A DNA stretch of 64,000 bases from NCBI GenBank assembly GCA_023079485.1, contig CM041084.1, positions 21,356,609 through 21,420,608 on the forward strand. Direction: 5' to 3'. Below the pieces are notes generated by a model. It was given only the letters and a program-made list of their open reading frames with translations, had not been told where the DNA came from and did not search any database. This stretch comes from Archilochus colubris (lineage: Eukaryota > Chordata > Aves > Apodiformes > Trochilidae). A program made the position numbers and the translations under genes. Shown here piece by piece: positions 35,101 to 47,100 of the stretch; within the stretch, counting starts at the first letter, position 1; the number at the start of each line of letters is the position of its first letter.

Positions 35101-38100
35101 AACTGGACAATGCCACTGTGCTCTCTCTGGCTGATGGTCTTTACCTCCCCATCTGTCCCACCCTCATTTGGCTCGGAGAACAGATATGTGATCCAGGATT
35201 CAAAAGTTAATGTGGATCTCTTAAAATATTTCCTTATTTCTATATTTTCCTTGAAGTAAATGATTTATCTATTAAGTATACCCCAAAAAAGCAGCTGTAA
35301 AAGCCTTTTTATCAAGCCATGATTCTAGTCTGCATTCTTTCATTAAATAACTCCCCAACCCCCCCCCCCCAAAAAAAAAAAGTCCCATAGGTATTTAGAT
35401 TTATGCACCTGATAAGAAGAGAGAGCTTGCATGAAGGATGGCAAATAATGATGTCTAATATAGTTAATGTGCCTGTAGATATTTAGACAATCCTAGGGAA
35501 AGTAAAAAAGAGATTTTGCTGTTCTTTAATATGCTCTGAGATGTGTATCCCATGCAGTGACACTGAATGTTTGATTAAAATTAGATATCTACAAATGGCA
35601 ATAGAGAGGGCCTGAGGAAATAATGTAGCATTTATACTTTATTGCATATTTTAGAAAAAATATTCTTTAGCTTTGAGAATCTTATTTGTATTATTAGACC
35701 TAGGCTTATTTCTGGATTTTGTCTTTGAGCAAAGTTTTTGTGTTTGTTTTTTTTCTTCTTGGGACAAGTAGAAAAGCAAGTTTTTAAACTAATTTCTTAT
35801 TTTAGATATAGCAACAAGGCACTGCATAACTATGGATTTATTACATCACAACTGAGGCTGAAAATTGTCCATTTATAATGTATATATGTGATAATTAGCA
35901 CTGTATTCCTACACTCTGGTATAAATTGAAGTTATAAATTTAAGGACTTTTTAAAAGTTGAGGTTTCTATTCTCTTAATAAACATAGAAAGGGGGCATGT
36001 TGGATTAATATCTAAAGAATTTATTATTTTGTAAAGGTGACTGATTACCAAGAGATCTGCTATAAAAACCTCATTGTTCTTACAAACTCTGAAACGTAGC
36101 TTAGAAGTTTTTTCTTGCTATAACATTCTGTATCCTCTCTCGATTCTCTTGGTGCTTTTCTTACATTTTTACAAATTTGATCAGAATCTTTTATTAGAAA
36201 CCACAGTGCTATAAATAGTAGCAAATGTAAAATTCTTCACATCAAAGGGCAAGCATATAAATAGGATATTTTCGTATTTTTTTAAATGACATGCCTCTTT
36301 TTTGACAGAAATTCTCTTACAGCAAAACTTATTAAAAGGCCTGTAGATGGTTTATGAAGAATACTTCAGCAGTAAGAAATATTTATTATGATGAATTGCC
36401 TATTCTATCACAATATATTTTAATGTATTTTTCCTTATTTTAATGAGAAAAAGTATCAGCCAATAGGTTACTACACTTTCAACACCCAGCTAATTATGTT
36501 TCTTGTTAGTTTGATTATTAAAGTACATGGATTGTAAATATTTCATTGGTGGTTAAGATATTTTACCTATTTGAAATTAAAGTTTTCTAAACACATTTAA
36601 GGTTACGTACAGTAATGTGCAATGCAGCTCACCATTGATTTGCAGTGGTAGACACTGGTTTTAGTTTATGTATTTGTGTTCCCTTTACAGGTACTCATTC
36701 TTTAGGCCCAGTTTCTGGAGAAGGTTGATCCCCAGCAGGGGTACCAAAAAGATTGTATCAGAAATAATTGGATTTTTTTGTTGTGTTTCTTTGTAATAAT
36801 AAATAGTCATAATTGGAATGGACTGCCCATCTCTGCTGTTACTACAGTGATCCCTGAGGCATGGAGCAGGTGATTTAAAATAATTGGAATTGCATCCCTC
36901 CTGGTTTTTCAGGAAGGGTTGCCTTCCACTTGTTTTTCTAGGATTGAGGCTTTTAATGTTTTAGGTAAAATATCTTCGTGCTCGGTGATTCGAAATAATC
37001 CTTTCCACTCCATTTACTTTTGATTCCTTTCAGACATTCACTGAGATGCTTAAACTTTGCAGTCTTTGACTAAAGTTAGCTCTCTCATCATTGCGTTATA
37101 TACATGGGGTGCTTGGTATTTGCTGTAGGAGGTAGTACACATTAAGTACCACTAGATACTCCACCTGGAAGTACTGCAGCTAATTTCAGAATTGTTATTG
37201 ATATTTTCCTTCTTCACTTGCATTAAAGTTTCAGAACTTTTTGATTGTGTTGGAAGCACAGCACTGCACTCTTCCATTAAGTTGTTAGTCTCCTTTCCTG
37301 GCTCTTGTTCATGTTCTCCATTGAGTGCATCTCTCCTGGTCTCCAAGAAATCCCCTTTTATGACTCAGTTGTCAGCCTTCAATGTGTCATGCCTATGCTT
37401 GTTAAAAAAGCCTCGAATTTTCTGAGAAAGTTCCTTGGTTTCAGAACTGAATAACGTAATTTTTTGTCCTTCTTCAGTGGCTTAGAGGAGCCTTTGCAGG
37501 TATCTTGTTACTTCTGCTTGAATGAGGTGGTTTAGATGGAATAAAAGTACCTATGTCCCTTCTTTGGGTTCTTTTATTGACATATGTCTGTGAGTGTAAG
37601 CTTCCTTTGCACCAGGCCTATTCACTGAGCAGGTAGATGTTCTTTCAATTAATGCAGAGCCAACACTTTTTAGAATCCCTTTCTTTAGTTTGTGGTTGTT
37701 CAACCAGATTTTTAGAAGAATTGTTTTCCTAAAAATGTGTTCTCACTCTCAAGGTGCAGGTTTTTTGTTATGGTGAATGAGATGTTATCTGTCATGGTAA
37801 GGGGGATCTGTCTTCCTCTTCACTCTTTTATGTCCCCTACAGCTTCTTCCCATCACACCTCGTCCTATGGCATGACTGTGTGGCTTATTTGGATCAGCTT
37901 GTTTGTCTGACAGAAATGTATCCACTCCAAGTATGATTAATTTTCTGATGCTGATCTGACTTTCTGGGTAGTCACACGAGCAAACAAGGGAGAGCAGATG
38001 GAAACATGTGGCCAGGATGGAGCAGAACTGTCCCGTTTTGGCAGCAGCCCACAGTACACAGCATTGCAGTGTTTTACAGCCACATACCAGGGTCAAAGGA

Positions 38101-41100
38101 AGGGGCTGCAATTTCTTGAGGGCTGAATCTGTCTGAATATCAAAAATATGCATCTTGGTATCTCTGTACATTTGAGAGATGATTGATTGCTCTTGAGTTT
38201 AAATTTAAAGGTGAGTTTCCTTGCACTACTTGCCTTGGGGGTGGCTACATCAGTGTAATATTTTTCATCTTGGTTTATTAATAGGCATTTTCTCCCTTAA
38301 ATCCACATTAACAGCTTCTGTCAGGGAATAACTGTGGTCTCGTGTCACCTCAGAAATACATTAGCCTTGTAATTGTTTATCTTAGAGACATGTTCAAGGG
38401 AGGAAATTTCCCAGACCAAATCAATATGATGCAATATGCCTAGCAGTGAAAAACAAAACCAACCAACCAAAACAAAAAGCCTAGTCATTTTTGCACTTAA
38501 AATGAATGAGGTAAATAAATTTTAATGACAAAGGCTGTGTTCAGTATATGTGTATTTAGAAATTTAAGTTAGACTTTTTATATTCTTCCTTACTTACTGA
38601 CATATTCTCTTTTGGTGCCAACATATGGTTTTATAGAAGACTTGGTTATATTGCGTACACAGATCTAAACCATGGTGTTATGGTCCAATTTGGTTCCCTG
38701 CATGACCACAGACTTTTGGACCACTCTGAGGTAAAATTAAAACACAAATGAGGTCAGATGTCACTTGGCATCCAAGAAGGCACATTATTTGTGCACCAAC
38801 AACTTAGCAGGGCGAAGGGAGAGAAGAGAGTAGTAAAGTAAAGTAGGAAAGAAAGAGGGGGACAGGTAGCACCCACATAATCCAGTGGCATCCCATTTGT
38901 GGGCCCAGTCTGGGGAAGCTTTGAAGCGTGGTCTCCTCCTCCTCCAGGAAAACTTCTGCATACTGAATTTCTGTTCTGCATTGCCTGGCCCCCTGTGTTG
39001 TGCATGCCCAGGACCATCCTTATGGGGGCCTTGGTGGTAAAGACCTCAGGCCTGGGCTCATGTTAAGGGGGGTAGGTGGGCACAGTCTGACCAAGTTCCT
39101 GCCATCACGGTGCTTTTTGAGGTGTTTTTGCAGAAAGTTGTACTTTCCAAGGAAGGAGCTGCTCCTTTGTGGTTGGGTCGGAGTTGAGTGAATGTCCCGA
39201 TGTTCCTTTGTGGTTACTGGTGTTCTGTCATCTAACCCCCAAGTAGTCTTTTACAAAAATCTCCTAAGATGGTGATATTTGAGCCAAATTAATTCTTGAA
39301 CCCTCACACATGGCAAATGAAGCTATGTTGCTAATGAAAAGAAATAATAAAGTACTGTAGAATGTTCTTTGCATTTAATAATGTAATGATGAGAAGCAAC
39401 CAACTGTGCTGCCAATATTCCTTTGATCAGAAGATGAAAGTTGCAGTGCAGATAGGTAAAATAAAGTTGGTTAAGGTTAGCAAGTGTGCTGCAGTTGAAC
39501 AAGGGAATGACTAAGGTATTGCTGGCCCCTAGTACCTTAAGGAGCCTATATGGCAACCTATATGGACAACACCCTAAAAATTTCAACACCCTAAAAATTT
39601 ACATCTGGCAAGACAAGATGGTATTTTAAAATAATTCAGAGCAAACTCCACCTACTGGGGGTTGGAAATGTGATGCAAATGCTAGCATGTTTTGTTTTGT
39701 TGGTGTTTTTTTGTGTGCTGTATTTCTGAATGTGCGAGCTGCTGCAGGCCAGAAGCTAAATGGTTGTCCTGTGTGTGTGTGGGTGGCCATATGTACTGTT
39801 GGGTGTCTGTACATGCTGTGGGTGTCCATCATTGCCTCACAGGTACCAGCTGGCTGTGTCACGAGTCATTCTGGGCAAGCTGTTTGTAATCCTGAAATTA
39901 CAAAAAGGGATCAAAATGGCTGATGTAAGGAAATTGCAGGCTTCCCCCCCGCCTCCCCTTTATTTGGACAGAAAGTAGGATTTTAATATAGATGGCAATT
40001 CACAACTTAAATAAAAATTATTTACCCAGGTAAGGTAAGCTGTATGTCATATTAATTTAGTTGGTTGAAATTATATGCTTGACTCTTTATTCATCCAGAA
40101 ATTGCAAAAAATCATTTAGTGAAACTCTGTGGCCTGTGTTACAAAGCAGGTTGGATATCATGGGGATAGTTGTAAGGATGTCTGACTAGGTGAAATTAAT
40201 CTATTGAGGCACTTTCTAAGATGCTTTCCAGTGAACACTACATCCTTCTGAACAGCAATTTAAATATCTGGGAATTCTCATCATGCAGTTCTGCATGCAT
40301 ATTTGCTGCACTGTCATGGCTAGGCATTTTTGTAGAGGACACTCAGCCTGAATATCCTTTAATAAGACAAGATGTCTTGATTTTTATTTATTTTTTTTAA
40401 AGGAATCATCTGCTTGTAAATATGTATTCATGGCGGTTTTTTTAAAATTTATTAATACTCATGGTTATGTATGTAAACATAAAAAAAACACAGTCTGTTG
40501 TAGGGCAACTCAAAAATGTAATAAACAAAAAAGTCATGATTCTCTCAACTTCCCATTTCTTTGTTGCTGTTTTTTTCAAGGGAAACTGGTATTCTCCACT
40601 CTTCTGGATTTAATGCCTATTGAAATGCTGCCAGTAGTTTTAAAGAGAGTGAATTTGATGATTCACATTACCCCATTCTTTCCTGTGTTTCCCAGAGTTT
40701 TCAATAAATCAAGTGTTGCAGTTGTACTGTCCTGTATTGTATTGTATTTATTTAGAGAAGAGTAGTTTAGAGTAGTAAGTGGTTCTGCAGTGTTTCTTCT
40801 CAAATTCCTCTGTCTACATGCTTCAAATCTTAATGTGCAGATTTCAATGGAAAGAAAATAAGAACAAAGTTGAAACTGCCCCAAAGGGCCTGAAAGTAGC
40901 TTTCCTTATTAATTAGTTAAATAACATGGCTGCTTGGTTTCTGGGCAGTTTTCAGGTCTAGAAGCAATCATTTCATTTCCACTTAATAGCTCAGTATTTT
41001 TTTCCACTACTACTATAATAAAGGTTTTATTTCTGGCAGATCATGAATTACGAAGTATTTGCATGTTTGTTCTCTACAGGTCTCAATGGAAGCAATTAAT

Positions 41101-44100
41101 TCAGAGAAAATATATGGCAAAGAGAGAAAGAGAGAGGGAAAAAGAGAGAGAAAGAGAGAGAAAAAAAAAGAAAAAGAGATAAAGAAAGAAAGAGAAAAAA
41201 GAGAAAAAAAGAAAGAAGGAAAGAAAGAAAAAAGAGAGAGAAAGTAAAAAAAAGAGAGAGAAAGTAAGAAAATAAAGATATTTCTCTAGCACCCATTTTT
41301 AGATGTTAGTGACTGCTGAGGGAGTAGGATTTTTGGGAACCTTTTGGAGGAGATGGGTTACAGGTAGTCAGTCAGCTTTTCAGAGAAACACATCCAATCC
41401 AATTTTAGTGCATTGCTATCGCTGCCCTATGTGGGCTTTAATGAGAGTTTGTCTGAATGAGAGTTTGTGTCAGGTAATATTGGTGAGGTTTGTGAGTGTA
41501 TCCCAGTCTGACCAAAGCAGAAACATCCCAGCTGTTAAGAAATGAGTTACACATTAGCCAGGGTGAAGTCTTCCACTTTGCCCAGGAATTTGCCCAGAAT
41601 GAAAGGTCTGAATGAAAGGTAAGAGCTGTTCCCTACTGTGTCGATGGGTTATCACAAGCTGTCTTGTTGGGAATACTTGAGTAAGCCTCCTAGATTCAGA
41701 AAGCAGATATTTTATTCATTATCATAGACTTCTGTGTCTGTTTCAATGCTATTTTACTTTGTTAATGGCAAATCATTACTTAGTAAATATATTTACTTTC
41801 TGCACTCACAGACTTGTATGATATATTTTGTTATGGCTGAATACTAATCCCGGGCTTTTCAATATTGCAGTCTACCCACATTGCTCGAGCCAGCTTCCAA
41901 GTTGATGCTTTTGGATCATCTTTCATCCTAGATGTGACACTAAACCAGTGAGTAATGACTGTATCTTACTCTACATTTGTTCAGGACCCAGAGTCAGTGA
42001 AATGTCATTTTTCAACAGACATTTTGGAGGCTGTAATATAGCACAGATGCTTTTTTCTAGGTATTGAGTTAATATGTAGTGATATATTTTAAGTTCTTCT
42101 GTTATTTTCTTGAGTACCACTATAGGTTTTGATACTCCCATTGTTACTTCTTAGTAGCTACTGCAGTGTAACTAATGTTTTAGTGTTATAATTTCATTTG
42201 CTATGTTTCATTTTACCATAATGGCAAATTACTATATTCACTCAGAGCCTCCCTGGATACTGAAAGATGGAGTTGCTGAAAACTGGTAGCTGTTAGTGTT
42301 TTAATAACCAATTGTAAAGTACTGAAGATAGAGCAATTGCACTGCAGCTAATCCTCAAAAAAGAATGAGATGAATAGTTGGGAATGAAGTTTTTCCAGAT
42401 GCATTTAGAGTCTTTTGGGAACAGAGAAGCACTATAAGGCAGTAACATACTCTGAACTTCAGTCTATGAGGAAAGATTGAATAGTAGTAAAATTAAAGTG
42501 AAGTCTGGTATGTGGCTTTCGGTAACGAGGTTTTGAAGTAGCTTTTTAGTTCAGCTGTTTTAAAATAGGAGTTGCTTTGCTCTTCTGCTCTGAAGTGAAA
42601 AGAGAGTAAATAATATAGTAAACAGAAATGCTTTGTTAAGTAATTAATCTAATAACTAAACACAGTGTTTTGTGGTTCTGTGTAAGAATTTGTACTCAAT
42701 TGCTACAAGTTCTTCTGCTATAAAGATGAACCATTAAGGCTGCAAATTTTGTTTTTTCTTCACTTTTAAACATCTTCTAAACAGTGTCAGTGACTTGATG
42801 TGCACTGACATGAGTTAAAAACCATATGTGAATGCTTGCTGGTTACAGACAGCAGTGACATTGTGCTGTAGGAAGAGGGTAACAGGCTAGTTTAGAAATA
42901 TGATTTTATAACAAATGCATTTTTAAAGAGATCTAGAGGAAGAACTTTCTTCTGAAAAGCACCAAGTCCACAGCATGGAAGTGTTTGTTGGAAACTGTAG
43001 TTTTGTATACATATTTATACCTTACAGTATGTTGCAAAAACCCGTTTGTATTTTCGGTGGCAGATTAATGGTGTGGTCACAGGTAGTTTCTGAAAGGTCA
43101 GGATTTACCTTGCAGTATGAATTTCAAGTCATCTTAATAAAAGTAAACACAATTACTACTACTTATAGTATATGAAAAGACAAGTTGAGAATGTGATTTT
43201 AAGAATTGCAACAGTTCCCTGTAGGTGTTTTTTTTCTTATGCATGTGTAGATATGAACATAAACACATGCAAGCATATAGTTAAAATTTGATTTGAGCTG
43301 GATTCTAATTTTGTGATTCTTCTGTTTTCTTTAGTGCTATTAGACAAGTCTTTGTATGAGTAACAGTGTCAAAACATGTCCTTGTCCTATTGCAAATTAC
43401 GCAAAATGAAAACAAGAAGACTGCAAGGCAATTAATATGTTTGGCTTCTTTCATGACACTTAAATCAACATTTATACTGCTTCTGAATAGCATTTGCAGA
43501 TCACCACATAAAAAGAGGGTATAGTATACCAGAACAACATTTAAGATGTATTCTTAATTATTATTCCCGTGGAGAAAGATGGTCTATTCAGAAAGCTGTC
43601 TATAGTTTTATTCTCTTTCAGTTCTTACTCTCCATATTATATTCTGTAGGTATTTTGTGAATATTGAGAGAAAAACAATGATTTTCTTGAGTGGTTTGAA
43701 AATTTGACCCACAGTAGCCTTATAATTGAGAAGTAGTTGAATGCCTGAAAGGAGCAAGGTTCACAATTTCAGCTTTCCTCTGGAAAAAATATCAGCTTAG
43801 TATTTATAAGTGAACCTCTGTGGATATCAAAAGCATGCTGAAGCAGGCCTCTATGGTAAAATTAACTTTTATGCATAATATACATTTGAGGAATGTTAAA
43901 GGAAGTATGGGGTACAGAGAGGGGAGAAAATAATTTAAAAACACAGGTTCTTAGAAGGGAGCGACTCTCCCTGCCTTTGTCAGTTTCCTTTCTTGCAGTC
44001 TCCCTGTTGTTTAAAGGTTAATGTCTGTGACTCCTATGGATGAGCACATCTGAGCATCATCTCTAATTACAATGTCAGTGCTGGACAATCACAGAGAAAT

Positions 44101-47100
44101 ATTAATTCTTCCATATGGTTCCTCAGTTTATGGAAAAAAAACCAAAATGAAAATTACAGTGTACTTTAGGAAGTCCACTGCTCCCTAATGTCTGTCTGCA
44201 AATAGTGTTTTTTGTTTGTTTGTTTGCTGCTTTCTTTTTGGGCAGCAAACTGTCTCTTTTGTCTTCAAATCCATCTTTTAATCTGACAGTCAGTTTGTCT
44301 ATTTTCTTTACTGCATTTACCTGTGCTTTGTTATACATCCCCTTTTTTATTTTGTGTTCTGTTGTGTTTGTATATTTTCCATATCTGTTCTTAGTCAGTT
44401 CTCTGAGGAGTTACATATTTCTTTCTCTTCTTTTTTCCATCAGAAATAATTGTCCTCTGTGCCACTGTCATAGACACCACAAAACTTTTTAGTTTTTATT
44501 GAACCTTATTCCTGACAACTTTTTGCACACTGACAATTGAGGCCAGCAGAAATGTATTTGGATTTGGAAGGAACACACTGCAAGTTGGTCAGCTGGAAAA
44601 ATTACAGTGTCTGTGCTTGTCTGGAGTGTGGACAGGCCCTGGTATGGTGTGACCACCTCAGGTTCACTTTATGGTAGCCATGCTGGGCAAGCAAGATGAT
44701 TGGGGCCCTTCTTAGCTGGAGCATCATTTTTCATATGAAAGCTCTAGCTACCTACCTAGGTACCTAGCATCTGGCCACCTGCAGGTACCCTGGCTCCTTG
44801 TGTTCCAACAAAACGAGGCCTTCCTGATCATGGCTTTTTGTAGAGTGAACCCATTGATAGTCTGAGGTCTTCAAGTTTGTGTTGATGGGAAAGTGCTTTG
44901 AAAGGTGACAAGCACAAGGAAGATTTCAAGCTTGTAATTTTCAGCAGTTTGGGACTGCTCTGCTCTTCTTGGTGACACTGTCACTAGGATGGAGCATAAT
45001 TGCCACCTGCTTTCTTTTGCAACATGGATTTAATCCCTCACGGGCCTGTGTTAGTGGAAAATAATCCCTAAAGAAGCAGCAGGCTGGGCAGAATGTTCTC
45101 AGAAACCTTACCCCTTTAGGAAGCTCACACATCTTCTATTCCCGTTGGGTGCCTGACCATGTCCCAGAGGAGAGCCAGCACTGCATAAAATGATGGTTGT
45201 GATGGTCAGTGATGTTCAGAAGTCTGAAAGTTCTCAGATGAAACAATTCTTATAAACTCAGCAATGTTCTCTATGTGGGAAATAAATGCACTTTTCTCAC
45301 AGTTTATCAAAAGGCTGGCAAAACCAAAGAGGCTTTTTCAGAAAATATTGATAGCTATTATGTACATTTCAGTCTTAATTTAAATTATTTCTGGTTAATG
45401 ATACTGGAAGACATTCCAGGAATTAATTATTTTGCCTTGCCACTGAATGTTTTTTGCAGCTTCTACTGACAGTGATACAGACATTCCTCATGCTTTGTAG
45501 GGAATATTTATTAGAAATGTCTTTTAATTAGAGTTTTGCAAACCTCAGATTGTAAACTTCATCAAAAAATCCTGAAAACAGAAGCAAAATTTAAGGCAGC
45601 TTGACAGACAAGTGCCAGCTTTTTCGTGAGACAAACTGCTGAAACCTTGCCTGTAATTTCTCTTGGCAAATGCTTTCCAACACTAATATCAATGTGTCAT
45701 GTAAGCTGTAAATGAAAAACATATTCCTAAATTTGCTCTCAATTGTAAACATTTGGCTGTGTGGAATTCAAAGGGATCAGCTTCCTGATGTGGTTTTAAA
45801 AAAATGCAGTTACAACATTTCTGACTCTTGTAATTTCTGGTCAGTCATTCTCCTCCTGCTCCCACCAGGAGTTACCTCCTGATGACTCTTGTGTTCCTCC
45901 AGGTGACCCACAGGTCAGGCAGGTGCTGGATGGGCTCCATGTGGTGTGATTGGGCTGGTGGGCTTCTGCCTTTGGGTGTGAGAGGACCTGTTTGCCATTC
46001 CTGCTCTGGAAGTACTGTGGGCTTTACAGTCTCCATGAGTTAGGTAATGACTCTGTAGCAGGATGTGGTAAGCCATGGTCAGATGAAGCCCCAGGAGGAG
46101 CAGTTCTTTAAGTTGTTTTGGATCTCTTTAAAGTCCAATTCAGTCCCTCTTAGTTTTTTTTAAGGAATGTCTTGGATGTACACTGTCCAAATTGCTTGCA
46201 CTAGCAGCTGCAATTTATTTGGATAGAGGGAATTCAGGCTCTGTTTACTTCTCTTATTCGTGCCCTGTGCATGCAGGCTGAGGAGACCCACTTGGGTACA
46301 ATCACATTTTTATAATTGATTCTTACTTAAAATAATGCCCTTTTTTTTCACCATATGAGAGTGCTCTGAAAACTTATTTGCAGTATTTAGTACCAGTTTA
46401 CAAGTAGCACAATACAGACTGGGTTCAGTCTTCTGCCTGAGGTACAGAATCTTGTTCTGCACTATTTTTGCATTACTTTTTAAGTGACACTTACGTGCTT
46501 TGTGATCAGAACACCCCTTGACCAAAGAGAGTCGTTCTTTCACACACCCGTTTTGCAAATTTATTCTTTCCCCCTTGGTCTGTGATGGAAAAATTGATTT
46601 GGTCATAATTGCAAACTGGACTTACGAATCATTTCTGTTGCTTAATTTCAGAGGCTGATTCTGTTCTCTGGGAAGCAATTATTCAGCACCTCCACTTGCG
46701 TTAGCACCCTTTGCTGATACATGTTTTATATGAGCTGTTTCTGAATGGCTTATAGGTTTTTCTTCTCTTTAATTAAAAATGTCAGTTCTACAGAGATTTC
46801 TGTTTGGTCTAAAAGACAAGGAAAGGTAAGAGAAGGATTCGAAGTTTACTGCTGTGTCACAAAACACATTCTGAGGCCAGGGAGAATGCCTAACATCATC
46901 ACAGAGAGTTCCTGCCTTTTGTGCATTTTCTTTTCAGTTTTGTGTTGAAGAAATATGGGAATAAAGAACTTATCAAAGCATAAATTGTTTCAGTAGTTAA
47001 TTGCCCTCACTGATAAAATTTGAACATGAGTTTTAGACTGAAAAATCCCAGCATCATTGTGTATTCCTTCCACTTTGGTGTGTATAGTAAATCAGCCTTC

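Noticed and set aside
41096..41296. Lys/Arg/Glu-rich and Phe/Ser/Leu-rich ORFs
   Set aside because: They are translations of the polypurine simple repeat.
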